Part shown: one piece after another, positions 36,882 to 50,203 of the stretch | How the letters are laid out: each line of letters begins with the position of its first letter | Numbering within the stretch: the stretch's first letter is position 1 | From: Portulaca oleracea | Lineage: Eukaryota > Streptophyta > Magnoliopsida > Caryophyllales > Portulacaceae | Length of the DNA stretch: 64,000 nucleotides | Direction of reading: 5' to 3' | Assembly: GCA_029582165.1 (NCBI GenBank) | Contig: CM055890.1 | Location: 9,303,787-9,367,786, forward strand | Program-made: the position numbers and the translations under genes | Notes under the pieces: model-generated | Databases searched by the model: none | The model's input: only the letters and a program-made list of their open reading frames with translations | What the model was told of the DNA's origin: nothing

Positions 36882-39043
36882 TGTAAATGCTCAATCTGTA
36901 ATCAACTACACAACCCTCCTTCTTTAAGCCTAACTATGAAAAATCACCCATGTCCATTTCCTTTTATGCCATGAAATGCCCAGAACAGGAAGGATTTCTC
37001 AAACAACAAAACATTCTATGTAAGTATCACCATCAAACCACAACTCAGAAATTCCTGAATAGAACAACACCCATCAACGCGCAAGTCTCTATGGCAGAAA
37101 GCCAATCATGCCCACAAATTCTTTAATAATGTGATGAATTGAATCAAGCTTGTCACATGTAACAAGCAACGCAAAATCGTAAATGTTAGAGGGTATCAAA
37201 AGGAACCCGTGAATTATATCAACTAGATATCCTGTGAATGCTTAACAAACAAACAAAAGCAACATGAAACCTAACCCGAGTTTGTGACGATCAGAAAAGA
37301 ACGTTCAAACTTGATAATATTTTTGAGAAAGAGAGGTGGGAGATTGTGATCTTGAAATGAGCAAAAAGGGAAACGAACCCAGATTGTAATCATGTAATGT
37401 GATCTAATGTATTGTAGGTATGTTTGGCGCTGTAGAGAAGAAAATTGAAAAAAAAAAAAAAGCAGGCGAAAGAAAGCCAAAAGCACACCTCACAGCGTCC
37501 AGTGTCGAGCCTTCAATTACGGGTCTCAGATATCCATCAGCGGGTATTCCTTTTCTGTTCTCCTCAAATGTCTGCCTGCTTTTCCCCAGCAAAAAGAATA
37601 AAAAAATAAAAAAACTAGCGCTTCTTTTTCTTCATTTTGATTTTGTTTTGAGGGGAAGGGGGCAAAGCCGCAAAGGATTGCACCTAGGGGTAAAAAAAAA
37701 AAAAGAAACCATACAGTCGGACCTGGTTATTTCTGACCGACTCGATAATTCGATCCAAACCTGACCAAAATTTCTGCGTTTTGAACACAATTTTTTCAGT
37801 TAAACCCGAAATATACCGAACCCGAAAACTAGCAGGTCAAACTCGACCCGTCCGTTTGACCCGAAAAATTAATTTTTTAAGTTCAACTTCATTATAATTT
37901 GTGACTTCTCATTAGAATTTTTAAGTGTTAAACTATTTTATTATGTATATTGTACAAAAAATAATATTTAGAGACCATTTTTTTAAAAGAAAAAATGAAA
38001 AAAATGTTGCAATCATAACCCGTTAGGTTGACCCGAAACCGAAATATACCGCATGTATTTACACGAACGCGAAACACACCTGACCCGTATTTACCCGAAC
38101 CTGATATATGACTTACCCAAAACCCCCCGCTCGAACGAATTGACAGGTTTAGCCGGATTTAAATATCGAACTGATTGGATCCAGTAGATCTGGATCTGCA
38201 TCTTAGTTAATTAGATTTGAGATTGGATTCTAAACTTAGCATCCATTTGTAAATGGATTTGGCACTAGATTCTGGCATCTAAGATCCAAAATCGTACGCG
38301 GTATACAGGATTCATATAATTATTTAGAATATTGGATTCTAATAATCCCTACTTTCAGCTTTCGTATGTCAATAATCTCTACTTTGTTTTTGTATTCTGG
38401 TAGTCTAAAAAATAATAATTATATTCTAATGGTACCAAATTTACCTCCGTATTTTTCTTATTTTTTTCATTCATGCCCCATATTATTTTATTATTTTCAT
38501 TTCTACTCTCATATAGGTTATGAAGTGCAATCACTAAAAGAATTTTTAAATCATCTCTGTAAGAACCTGAGCAATTATTATAATTTTTTAAATTAATAAA
38601 AGTTAACAAATAAAAAAAAATCGAAAATATTCAGGACAAATGTTGTAAATTCATTAAAAATTGTGGGAAAGTGTTATGCTAAGTTTTGAATCAAATGCAA
38701 AATCTCACGCTAATGCGGATTAGGAACTAATTACTCCGACCAAAATCCCCAACGCAATGTTTGGAGGAGGATCTATAACCTCTCAGCACCAAAATCTTCA
38801 ACATTGAGTGAAATAGAGGGAGGAGACACTTAATCACCCAATTAATCACCCTAAATTCCCTAATCCCACTAATTCGAGTCTAATCTCCCATTAGGGGGCT
38901 TAAGTACCCCCTAACCCTAAAGGAAATTATCACACATGTTCATTATATAAATGACCACAATCATCAAATCAAAACAGAACATGATTCTAACACAAGGAAA
39001 GCAAACCCAAGTAATTACACAAATTACCAAGCCTAATCACTTA
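36882..39043. other. GT31 upstream region and repetitive intergenic DNA
   Basis: The 5' leader and promoter of the minus-strand GT31 gene should lie in 36882-37600; no core element can be assigned. From about 37700 to 38160 there are repeated ACCCGA and GACCCG motifs, resembling the interior of the hAT MITE at 51715, but I found no clean terminal repeats. A stretch at 38340-38440 (ATAATCCCTACTTT) recurs near 60400-60470. No coding signal was seen. Confidence 0.4.
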
Positions 39044-39257
39044 CTACCTCCGTCCCTAAATAATTGTCCATTTGACTAAACTTTGACCGTTGATTACTCA
39101 CAAGTTGCAGTGAGTTACAATATGAAATTATCACCATTAGAAAGATATAGTACTAAATTTACAATAATATTAATTTTATATTGTAACTCATTGTAATTTG
39201 TGAGTAATCAACGGTCAAAGTTTAGTCAAATGGACAATTATTTAGGGACGGAGGTAG
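39044..39257. mobile_element. Stowaway-type MITE (Tc1/mariner superfamily)
   Basis: 214-bp element flanked by TA on both sides (39042-39043, 39258-39259). Its ends are CTACCTCCGTCCCTAAATAA and the reverse complement of this. The inverted repeats extend about 80 bases each, so nearly the whole element can fold as one hairpin. Confidence 0.95.
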
Positions 39258-39589
39258 TACTAATTAAGCATGCATTAATCAAATCAATATTATTAAATAA
39301 GATAGAGAGTGGACATTACCCAAATAAAAGCAAAGAAAATCTAAGTGGAAATAATGGAGGACAATAAAAGCTCCAATGGAACTCATATTAAATTTCAATG
39401 GAGAACCAAAAGTATTCGATGGAAAAGAAGGTAATTAACATAGAAAAGAGTGCTAAGGAAGAGAGGAAATGTATATTCTAAGATGTCAAAATAAAATATG
39501 AGATAACTACTAAATTACAACAAAAGAGTATTTATAAATAGAGTTTCATTGAACTAAACACAATCGTTTTAGCCTGAAAATTACATCGC

Positions 39590-40080
39590 AGTAAGGGTGT
39601 CGCGGGCGCAACATAGTGTGTCACAGCCGCGACGTCTTTGGTGATCTTCAATTTCTTCTGGAGAATGGTGTCGCAACCGTGACGTCTCAGCCCTTCAGGA
39701 GTCATAGTCGTGACCAGATGTGTCACGGCCTTGACAGGGCGAAATCCAAAATCTTCTTCTCGGGGTATCACAGCCATGACACTCCCTATCGCGATCGCGA
39801 CGCTGCTGCTGAGGAACAGTGGCTTCTGGGCGTCACGTCGTGATACACAGGTCACGAGCATGACTGTTCTCGGTTAATCTGGCCCTGAGATGTGTTGAGG
39901 GAGTCACGGGGGTGACAGTGATGTCACGATCGCGACGTCCCCTGCTGAGAAAATGTCTCCACAAATGTCATAGTCGTGAGATACAGGTCGTGAGCTTGAC
40001 ATCCCCGGTCTTTGGCCATGAAAGAGGAGAAGGAGTCACGGGTGTGACAGTCCTGTTACGACCGTGACGTTCTTGATAAA
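39590..40080. repeat. Cluster of 14-bp palindromes, consensus GTCACGNNCGTGAC, in an LTR-like region
   Basis: At least nine clear copies: 39620, 39670, 39701, 39722, 39788, 39903, 39923, 40035 and 40055, with several weaker ones between. The arms are imperfect through CG to TG or CA changes. On the minus strand TGAGACACCCCC at 40144 follows a GGGGGACATT tract, so this may be a 3' LTR in minus orientation running from 40144 toward about 38700. A short open frame (MPDSKTINQNPTEFESWGT) crosses 40200-40030; I do not recognise it. Confidence 0.55.
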
Positions 40081-40144
40081 ACCTCTTTCTAGATTTTTCT
40101 TGACGTTAAGCCTGATTACCTCATCTTCGGCTGGGGGTGTCTCA

Positions 40145-42579
40145 AATGTCCCCCAAGACTCGAACTCGGTTGGGTTTTGGTTGATTGTCTTCGAATCCGG
40201 CATTTTTTCGAGTTATTTCGCTCAAATCAACCCAAATGTATAATTTTCAGGATAAAACCTACAAAGGAAACAAAAACACATAAGATTAACCCTTTTATTA
40301 AGGGAACGATCACAAAAGCTTAAGTAAAAGAGCGATGTTTAGGCTCAAAACGAGCCTAAACAGAATTCATGAAGGAAAGCCAAAAGATTTACAAGAGTTG
40401 TTCCAGGAAATTGAGAGATGGTAAAACTATGTAACTAGCGAGTCCATGAGTGTTTAATCGAACATATTTAGAGTTCATCCACATGGATGGATGGTGGAAA
40501 AATTGTAAAATTGTGCAACCATAGGGCTCTTTGTTAGATGTGACCGTAAATGGAGGGTCCAAGTCAGTTCGGTAAAAAAAAATGACACATAGGAAGATAA
40601 TGAGATTGTTCAAGAGACTCCATACTTAACGGGGGTTGAAAATGGAGATGAGATTTAGAAAGAAGCTAAAGAGTCAGCAAGACAAAAGGGAATTGATGAG
40701 TTAGGCAGCTCGCACAATTCACAAATGTCATATACCACATGTATGACATTTACCAACAGTGTGGTGCTGAAAGAACACAAAGCTGGAGGAAACCTGAGTT
40801 GTTTGAAATCACAAACAACATTAATAATCAAACCAACTTCTTGGGGAATGGTTATGATGGTATAAGTAGAGTAGTCCAATAAACAATTGGAGAAGAAGAA
40901 ATGGAGGAGTCCCAAGGCGACATTCATGAGTCCAATGACTCAATTAGTAGTTCAATGATGGGAAGAAAAAGGTTTGCATGGAAAACCATTGATGTGGGAT
41001 GCATATTGGGCTTCTCGAGATTAAGTAGCCAACTGATGAGTATCAATAGATTAGAAAAAAAGAAATCAAACAAAGAAGAAAGATAAGGAAATGAAGTAAA
41101 TAAGGGTGAAAAGAGAATAGGCAAAAGGTAATTAAAATGCATATAGTTACTAGGAATGCCAGAGGCATTGCAGGAAAGAAATATGTAAGAAGATTAGTGA
41201 AGCAAGAGTACCTTGAGATATTTAGTCTAACAAAGACCAAACGTAACAAATTCATTGACTGGAACTTGAAAAGATGTTGAGAGTTGGAGTACATTGGATT
41301 CGTGAACATTTTAATGGTAGAACATCATAGGGTTGATATTCACGTGGAGCCAAGATGCATTTCAACTTTCAAGAAATATAGGATAAGTAGCAAAGATGGA
41401 TACATACTCTACAATTTGATGGGAAAGGATTGGATGAGGAAAGGAAGGGAATTGGTGGTCTTTACCTTTACTTGTTGGTATTTGCTTGATTTTAGCTATA
41501 GTCAGAGTTGATTGATTCTCAAATTGAAGTAGAACACTGCTTTGAGATGTGCAATATCTTGTGGATCTATTTTGATTTTAAGCTACATTCTTGCTTCAAA
41601 CGCTCAACCTTTGATTAACAAAAAAAAAAAAAAAAGGAAGAGTACTAATACAAGGGTTGCAAGTGATGAAGATTTATCTAAAGTAAATCATGATGTCAAG
41701 AGGGTAAGAGAGCAATGATGGATATAGGTGGTCATGCAAGTGATGGTGTTTTTAATGAGATGAAAATGACATGAATAAATGGAGAAAACAAAGTAAAATG
41801 TGAAGTTCCATATAAAAAAAGGTTGTCATGGTCAGTGACGAATCCAAAAATAAAATCAAGTGGGTTCAAAATGAAATATCTTTCCATTTGAACTGAAAAT
41901 CAAACTACTACAACTATTCAAGCAAATTTAATTATAACTAATTAAATTTAAATCAACCCAAATTAAAAATTGAATAAATTAAACTAAATAATCAAAGATA
42001 TGAACAAAATGCAACCTGAAAAACTTATATAGTTGAAAAACTAAATAATCAAAGATGTGAGGTTTTAGTGGCTATCCAAAAGGAGGTGAAGGATTCAAGT
42101 TCAAAGGAAGAGAGTTGGGTGAGTTTTTGATAAATTTTTGTTGTCTTAGTTATATTAAGTGAATTTCTTGTGGAAAATGAGCATGCATGTAATTTTAGAA
42201 GCATAATTTTCTGTGGAACCATGGGAAAGTTGTTTGATGCAAATGCATGTCTATAATTTGTTCATAAAATGAGGAAAAGGAGTGTTTTAAAGGGGTGCAT
42301 GTAGAGTTTCGTGTTAAATTATGAAAATGGTTATTGTTGTGGAGTTGCATGGACTTAAAAGGGTTGTAATTGATGGTTCTCTGGACTGTTCAAGGCTGAA
42401 CATGGTGTATGTGAGGATCGTGTTATGTGTCATGAAGGATTTTTGGGTTAAAACTCAAGACTTGAGCATGCATGTTAATGGATGTCAATGAGAAATACAA
42501 TCTGGTTAAGTTTTGTTTTTCCAGAAAATAAGGAAAAGGATTTTGGGTATTATTAAGGCTTAAGTAGGTGGACAAAAGT
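40145..42579. other. No recognised gene; A17 tract at about 41621
   Basis: Several frames of 60-90 codons occur on both strands but none shows a known motif. The A-run at about 41621-41637 could be the tail of an old retroposed copy. I could not match its upstream sequence to a LINE or SINE. If the LTR at 38.7-40.1 kb is real, this may be the decayed interior of that element. Confidence 0.3.
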
Positions 42580-44480
42580 GTTAGCTAACACCCGGTTTTT
42601 ACGGATCGGCGTTTCGTTAAGTCTATTAATATTTATGGCCAAAATCGTAAAGCCGCGCAAATATGGAATTTTATGACGGCAGAACAAAGATGGGTGTTTT
42701 TCAACTAGTTAGAGGTTTCTATGGCCTAAGATCTGAACATGAAAGTTTTAGGAGAGATTCTAAGCTTTCCAGAATGGTATAGTATGCATCCATAGGACGT
42801 CGGATGAGCAAGTTATAAACTTTTGATTGAAGGACGAAAATTCTGAGTTCTCCAGAAATGACACAAGTGTGACTGCCCTTATTCTAGGCTAAAATCTAAC
42901 CTCTTCCCAATCTTAAATCAATTGGTGATGAAAAGGAAAGTTGGAGTACGATTCACGAGCTTTCCATAGACAGTTTATAGGCCCAAAACCGATTAGTATA
43001 ACCCAAGTTATGACCTTCCGAAAAAGGGCCCGTCAACTTTTCTAAATTTTGGGCAGATTAGGAGTTAGTGTAAATTGACCCCTTTAATCATACTTTTAGA
43101 CTTCGAAGCAAACTATAAAGCTGTAGGGCGTGTTTTAAGCTTTCCGGAAAGTCCTCTTATGCAACGATACGGTGTCTATAGTGATAATTATGCCCTTTTT
43201 CATGAATATTAGGAAATTAAGTTCGTAATGCAAGCCGGTTTTGTTTATTTAAAATATTTTTCTTCCCTCTCCTAGCTAAATAAAAATCTAATTCTAGATT
43301 CCTTCTTTTTCTAAGTTTCTCTAAGAGGTCATTGCTCTTCCGCTGTTCAAGTCCTTGAGCGTCAGTGGTGTTTTCTCGTGTTCAGGTACGTGTACTACTT
43401 GTTCCTTTATGCAATCCATGTATTTAATCAACTACTTTTGCTTTTAATTCGATCAAGTATTAAGGTAGTCTTTGCCTATTCTATAAATATTATACAAGAT
43501 TTATGTTTAATAATACCTCTTTCTTAAGTTAATTATCTTCTTATGTATAGTGTAATAAAGTACAATGTTAGTTGTTATCAAGGGGTATTTTAATTGTTAT
43601 GCTATTTCAAGGCATGATAAAAGAACCAACTTTTAAGTTTGAGTTGTGAAGTGCCAAGGGTGACTCCTTGAAAAGCTTTTATGAAACGCAAACATCGTTC
43701 CAGAGAGGTTCTTGTTTTGTTTCTTTTAAGTTCGTCAAGAAAAGTTAAATTTTTTTATGAGTAAAACTCCCGAAGTTTTCTAAAGTTTCCTAAAACTATT
43801 TAAGCCCCGCCCATGGTTTATCGTGCTTAGAAGCACACCAAGGTTTTAGTGACATTGTGCACACCATGTTCAAGTGCATGTCCACCTCAAGTAAGCTATA
43901 ATGTGCCTTAGTGCACCCAAGGGATTTTAATTAAGTGCCTTAACGGCACACCATGAAATCTGGCCAGTAGGATAGATGTCCACCATCCGGATCTCCCGAT
44001 CGGTCTGGGTATGCGCATACGGAGGCCTACCCGATGATCGCAAGTAGGGGCTTACATGCTATGACTCTTTATGTTGGAACTTCTCAAATTGTCTCTTTGT
44101 CACTTTTAGTTGTTCACGAAGTTGTTTTAAACCAATGTTCGTAACTCTGTTCTTACACTCTCTATAAGTCCAAGGAAATGTTTCCAAGGTTAAGTTTTGA
44201 ACCTTTCATTTGCAAACTATAGTCATGCTTTCTTTCTACGTTACTACGTTCCCTCTTTAGCTTTTGCTTTACCTTGTTATCACCTTGGGGTTGGCATGAG
44301 TAGTCCACTTTAAGGTGTTATTGCATAAATCTCATAGACAATTCAGGTTTGGCTATTTTGTAAGTATGTTCTACCTACGTCTTTACTTCTTTTCCTTTAT
44401 TGGAAGAGCCATGCTTAAATTTGTAAGATTTTAAATTTCGCTTATTTATTTTTGTCCTAGTTCAGTAGTATGTGTATTGA
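42580..44480 (+). repeat. Non-coding LTR-like repeat, copy A (inverted relative to 57.2-59.0 kb)
   Basis: Shares ordered blocks with the reverse complement of about 57200-59000: GTTAGCTAACACC, paired CTTTCCGGAAAG motifs, TCAGGTACGTGTA, and a run of GTGC..TTAAGGCACACC-type units with a nearby CGATCGGTC..TATGCGCATAC block at about 44000. No coding frame. The layout suggests the LTR or leader of a coding-poor retrotransposon family. Confidence 0.5.
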
Positions 44481-44486
44481 GTAAAT

Positions 44487-47400
44487 GTAATAACCCACCC
44501 CAAAATCATGTTTAATTATCTATAAATCACAATAATTATCCAAATCGCATTATAAATTTTTCGCGTTTACTTTTATTAATTTACTTATTTATTTATTGAT
44601 ATCGGTGTCAAGTCTCGTGCAGGAGATGGCTAAGGTGCCGAACTATCGGCTTAAAAATTTACTTTACATATTCATTCAATGAGTTAAAGTATTTCAGGTT
44701 ATACGATTTATGTTATAAATTTATTTACCGAGAATCGGCTAATAGTTATACGTCTCGGGTTCTATATATATTTTACCGTCCCAATTTTAATTTATTTGGT
44801 TTCATTTCCTTTACCTAATTTTAAAGAGGTAATTTTTCCACTTTATTATTCTTAATCCAAATTCCATTGTATTTTATTTTTATGTTATCAAATTGTTATC
44901 AATATATTTAATTTCCTACAAAAACCCAATACTTCAATTTATTACAATAATTACAATATATGTATCCTATTGTTATCATCCTATTACTATTTAATTAAGG
45001 TTTTATTTTAGTTATTATTAGTATTAGTTTTAATTAGATGATAGCTATATATGTTTTAGTGAGGAGGGGCTTAAGTCATTTTTTTACTCCCACTCAAATT
45101 AGACAACTCTCAAGAGCTCTCCCTTCCTCCTTCTCCCTCCAACCGGCCGACCACTCCCAGCCACCACCACCACTCTTTTTCCGGCCAGCCGGCGCCGAAA
45201 ACCGCCAGCCGCCAGTGGTCGCCGCCCTCCTCTTCCTCCCTCTTGTGTTTTTCTCCAAATTCAACTTCAAGGGTAACCTCTCAAAACGCCCAATTTCAAT
45301 TTCTCTAAACCCTAATCTGAATATCTATGTCTTACATACGTTTCTTTTGTAATTTCTATCTCTTTTACTCTCTTTTATCTTGAATTCCAATATATAATTG
45401 TATTGGTTAAGTTAGGGTTAAGTTTTGAGTACATGCATGTGTGTTTCTAAGTGTTTATGAGGTTTTGTGGATGAATTCATGGTGGATGATGATTATATGT
45501 TAATGCATGTGAAATTCTTGAGAGATTCTTAGTATGTAAGGGCTGTGTTTATGTTTTGAGATTATGAATTAAGTGTTATTATGTTTAATTTGGGTGAATT
45601 AGTGAGGTTTTGGTGCAAGAGTTCAAGAACAAGTCCTTTATGTTGAGTTGATGTTTAATCCATGGTTGCATGTGGTTTTTAAGGTCCTTGATGAGTAAAT
45701 TTTCAAGGTTTATATTCTGGAAATATAGTGGATTGAAGTTAGGAGAGGTTTGGTTATGTTTAATATGATTAAGAGTGGGAAAAACTCAATTAAAAACTGA
45801 GATGTTGGTGTTTAAAGCCCCTGTTTCGATTCTGGAAATTTACAGTAGTATAAAAGTGGGATTTTTGCCCAATTTTCTACTCCATTTGATAGCTTAAGGT
45901 GTTAGCAAACCATAGGCTTCGGAATTTCAAGTTTCCGACAGGTATAGCCCGAATTACGACTAAGACCGTGAAGGTACAATTTTATACACGAGTTCTGAGT
46001 CACTGTATTGAGGGCTGTTTTTCGTGCCTTTGGAGATCTCTTTTGTTTTTGTGGTAAACATGAAAGTTTTAGGCCACGTTGCAAGCTTTCCAGAAAGGTA
46101 TGATTCGTAGTCATCCGATATCGGGAGTATGAGTTACGAGCCCGGGAAGCAGGACTGTCCAGAACAACGTTTCTGCCCAAGTTAGCTTATGTAAATTAAT
46201 ATCTTTTGGGCCTCAAATCAACCCAATAAGGGGTTCTAAGCATAAATGTGTCATGGTTATAAGTTATCATTTTGGAGTTACGTGTTTAAGGCTAAGAATA
46301 CCATTTTGGAGTCTTAAGTGAGTCTTAAGGATAGCTTCCAAAAGCTAGTAAGTTTGGCAAAGTACCTTTTTCCCCATCTTTCTTTAGCATAATGTTCAAT
46401 GCCTTTGGTCTAGCTAAGAATTTTCTTCTAGCTTGATAGCCTCCAAGTCCTAAATCAATCCAACCTTTGGTACTTAAGTCATCGATCCAAGCTTGTTCTT
46501 ATCACATTCGGAGGTGTACGTCTTACCCCGTTCCGTCATTCATTTGCTATTACATCATCCAACCATATGTGGATCCATCATTCTCATCCTAGCTTTCAAG
46601 TTATAATTACCCCAATCATCATCGATTCAAGCTTATTTTTCTTGGATTCAAGCCCTTTTATTCGAATCATCTTCTACGTCATTATTCTCATATTTTTCCG
46701 ACCCGGAAATTCTAAGGTTCTATATGTACAGCTTCTGTCCGAGCCCTTTTTGGAGCCCTTCCACTCGTTTTTAGCCTCTGGTGCTGTTAACAAAGTTGTA
46801 GATTATGTTTTTCCCTATTCCGAGATGTACTCTTTCACTTCGTTTCGATTTTCCTAACTCAAGTTATGCTATAAACTCTATTTTCTAGACAACCTGAAAT
46901 TTTATTCCTAAAGTTATTTCATTTATATTACTAAGTTTCTAAACTTGTGAATCTAAGTTAGAACCTTATTCGGTTCTTCATTTCTATTTATTCTTATTTT
47001 AGTTAACAAGTTTCGAAAGCCATCTCCAAGCCGAGACACGCCGCCAAGGTCTTTAGCGTCCCAAGGTACGCGAATTGTCCAGCTTTTACAATCTAAGTTA
47101 TAGTCATGATTCATTCAATTTATGCCATGTTAAGTTTTATGGTTTACAATGTCTTTATATTTAACAGTGGACCCACATTCTATGCTTATATTTTACTTTC
47201 ATGTTTTAGCACTCCTGATCAGAGTGCCTTGACTGCTGTCGTCATCGCTTATGATCACCTATTCCAAGTTTAGATCAACTTGGGCATACGCGTGTGTGAG
47301 GTGCTTGCACCGATCGTAAGGGTTCCACCTACTTTCTACTCTCATTTGTTCATGTTTATGCATATATTCATGATCATGTCATTCAAGTCCTGTTTTAATC

Positions 47401-47600
47401 CCCTTCCCTTGTTTTCAAAATGAATTTAAATGCCGGCACCAAAACCGTTTTCGAACGGTTTACGTGCTGGAGGTTTACGTACTGAGTGTTTCCCCACTCA
47501 CCTTTTTGCAATGTTTTAATGTTTTGTTTTAGGAGGTTCGAGCTCCCAAGGCAAGGACAAGTCGGTTCCAAAGTAGTTCAAGGCTCTCAAGGTAGTTCTC
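44487..47600 (+). repeat. Non-coding LTR-like repeat, copy B
   Basis: Begins TGTAATAACCCACCCC, a start common in plant gypsy LTRs. It contains a pyrimidine-rich leader at 45100-45250, a CTTTCCAGAAAG block near 46090, a GTTTACGTACTGAGTGTTT block near 47470 and GTTTTAGGAGGTTCGAG near 47528, which resemble blocks in the minus-strand copy at 57-59 kb. The 104-codon frame at 45038-45352 is proline-rich and I treat it as LTR leader, not protein. Confidence 0.45.
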
Positions 47601-48480
47601 TAAGGAAATCATCGGTTAGCAAGGGCGAGCAGGATTTTGGAAGTTGTTTCAGTTTTTAAGCTATGTTTAAGTTGATGTATTTGATCCAAAGGTTGTATAA
47701 GTTTTCTATGTGAAGGTTGTTAAGTTAGTAAGTTCTGGTGGTTTTGGAAGTTTCTTTGGGTGGTTGCCTTGTCTCTTTTGTGCATTGATTGGTATGTTTT
47801 TCTTTGTTTGATTTCCGCTTGTTCTTTTTGTTGTGATTGTTCATTTTCTGGGCTTTATTTGAGCTCCTTGTGCTTGTTTGGAGTTGTATTGTTTGAGAAA
47901 TAATGGGTAACGATGGAGAATTGGTTTAGTGTGGAGCATATAGTATCAACTAAATCTGCAATTTGAGAACATGTATACTTGTTTGGTTTGAGAAATGTTG
48001 ATCGTAATGTAGAATTTCATTGGTGGCTTTGCAGTTGACTAGCTTACTTGCAATTAGAGAATCAATAAGTGGTCTATCACTTTCTGCGTTTTTTACTTGA
48101 TTTTAGTTTAAGTTGACTGCCCCTATTATTTTATTTTAGCTTACTCCATTTTTATAGTTCGAACACAGCAAGACAAGGACCATACCACAATCTGAACTTT
48201 ATTTGTCACACAGATATGCTAATTTCAAATGTCTATATGAAGAGCATGATTGTTGAATTGGATCAAGAAGTTTGGCTCTTGCTTACTGATCAGTTACTTG
48301 TAATATTGAGTGTAGTTAAAAAAGATTGATTCAGCTAGTTCATTAGGCTAGTTTGATCAAGCTTGTATCTAAACTGAGAGGATTCTTTCAAGAAGCCGTG
48401 GATAGCTTATTGGCGAGTCTCCTAAAAGTTGGTATGTCTTTTCTGTCCTTTAGTAAATACTATATTGAGTTAACACTTCT
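47601..48480. other. No recognised feature
   Basis: AT-rich DNA between the LTR-like repeat and the gene fragment. A short exon-like stretch (KLRGFFQEAVDSLLASLLKV) at about 48372-48435 ends at a good donor (GTTG/GTATGTC), but its phase does not join the exon at 48496. Confidence 0.3.
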
Positions 48481-48495
48481 TTGGCATTTCCACAG

Positions 48496-48900
48496 CGTAA
48501 TCTCCAAGTGATGTCAATGAATATACATAGTAGGCTGCATTACTCTTTGAGTTCGGAGAAGTCCTTGTTATGGGCACATGGAGGTCATCCATCTTTGCCA
48601 CATTGTGCTGATATATTCCACAAACTCCAGCAACTTGTTGGATTTTCCAAACTGGTATGGCCAAGAAAAATGGTTTTGCAGAAACGGGGTATGTATTCTT
48701 TACTTTGTAGGTTGCTATTTGAGCTCTAGATACCACTGGTTTGTGTTTAACAATTAGTGCTCAAAAATTGTATCCTGGCAGTTGATCAACAACTTGTGGA
48801 GATTGTTGTATCAACCAATGCAAAACTTCGCTTTCTAGCAATGCAAAGTGAATCTTGTGCTGCTTTTATGAATTGGCTCCATTTACAAATTTTAGTTGGG
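48496..48900 (+). pseudogene. Two-exon gene fragment, possibly midasin-like
   Basis: Exon 1 (about 48496-48690) follows a TTCCACAG acceptor and reads SLLWAHGGHPSLPHCADIFH, then KLQQLVGFSKLVWPRK; it ends at CGGG/GTATGT. Exon 2 starts after TGGCAG at about 48782 and reads VDQQLVEIVVSTNAKLRFLA in the matching phase, so a real spliced gene is behind this. The GGHP..P and LRFLAMQ words remind me of plant midasin, but this is from memory and weak. The reading fades after about 48900 and no longer gene is visible, so I call it a fragment. Confidence 0.4.
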
Positions 48901-50203
48901 TGTGATAGTGAATTACTGACTGACTAATATTCAGGAGTGTTGAACATCCAAGGCAAAACTCATTGTTACAGTATTTTGGTATGGTAGTATTACATGTGGA
49001 TGACAGTGAAATCATTCAAGCCATCAAATTGTGGATTTTGATTCGCAGAGTTCACCCCTCACAGGTATCAAACTTTGGGATTTGTAGACACGTCCTTACA
49101 AATATTATCTCTGTTTTCATTTGATTACTTGAATAGACACCCGTTTAGTTTGCTTCAGCAATACTAATATGAAATTAATATTTTGTTGCAGACGACTGCA
49201 AAGGCAATTGGTGACTGGTATTCTATCCTCATATTCCATAAAACAAGTTGTGTTCTTTTAGGAGCCCATAGCAAGAAGCAACAAGTAGTGTTCCTTTCTT
49301 AACAGGAAAGGTATATATGTTGCTTCCAACCAGGCTCAAACAATTATTTTTTTTAACCTAAATTACCCTTTATTATAAGGTTCTATTGATCTTTAAATAA
49401 CTAAAAAAAAAAGCTCCCAAGTTTACGTGCATTTTCGGTTGTCATGTCCTTTTGTGTGGTTGGTAAAATGTGGAAATCGTATGATGTGGTGAAATTGTGG
49501 AAAGTCTCATAAGGTGTGGAATGATATGGTAAAATTTGGGAAAGTATAATTGATATGGTAAGTGATGAGGGAGAATGTTAAAAGTATAGAAGAAAGTGAG
49601 GAGAGGGAAAATAAGGAGATATTTAGTAATGATTAAAGTAAACTGTGATGAAGTATACAAGAATATTTAGTAATAGTGAATGGGATGATATTTGGATGTG
49701 TGCATGACTTGTGTGGTTTACTATCAATCTTTTATTCACCATTAGCTATGCTACGAATAATTATTACCTTTCCCTAAAAAAAAATAACATCCTATTTAAA
49801 TATATATAAATATAAATCCCAAAATTTGTTAAAAAGATGCAAATGTTCATTAAATATGATTAAATCATCATATTATAGACTTTTTATAATTAGTATGATT
49901 AATTTTTTATATTGTAGACTTTTGGAGTAAGTAAACTAGCCTTTGCAGGGTAATGCAAAAATTTTCTATATTGAAGGTGAAGACCAAATACACTTCCCTT
50001 ATGCACACTTTTGGTTTTGAGCCACCTGCACACCTTTTAACAAGCTATGTTATTAAGCAAGTTCCAATTTGCTTTTTCCCTTTCTATAAGATTTGATGAT
50101 ATCTAGTCAGGAACAAAAGGGAAACCAAATTTCAATTGCTTTTTCATTGGTTGTGTTGTCTTTGACGTTTAGCTCATCTGTTTTGTGGTTTGTGTTGATA
50201 AAG
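48901..50203. other. No recognised feature
   Basis: AT-rich, with short exon-like traces at about 49000-49070 and 49190-49310 that I cannot assign. At 49440-49660 there is a purine-rich stretch with repeated GTGGTGAAAT or ATGGTAA words. No open frame of note. Confidence 0.3.

Noticed and set aside
37700..38160. Second hAT MITE like 51715-52205
   Set aside because: The interior ACCCGA/GACCCG wording is similar, but no TAGGGGTGGC ends or 8-bp duplication could be found.
41621..41637. LINE or processed pseudogene tail
   Set aside because: Only an A-run is visible; the upstream sequence shows no RT, endonuclease or known gene.
45038..45352. Proline-rich 104-codon frame
   Set aside because: It lies in a pyrimidine-rich leader of an LTR-like repeat, has no known motif and has no neighbouring exons.
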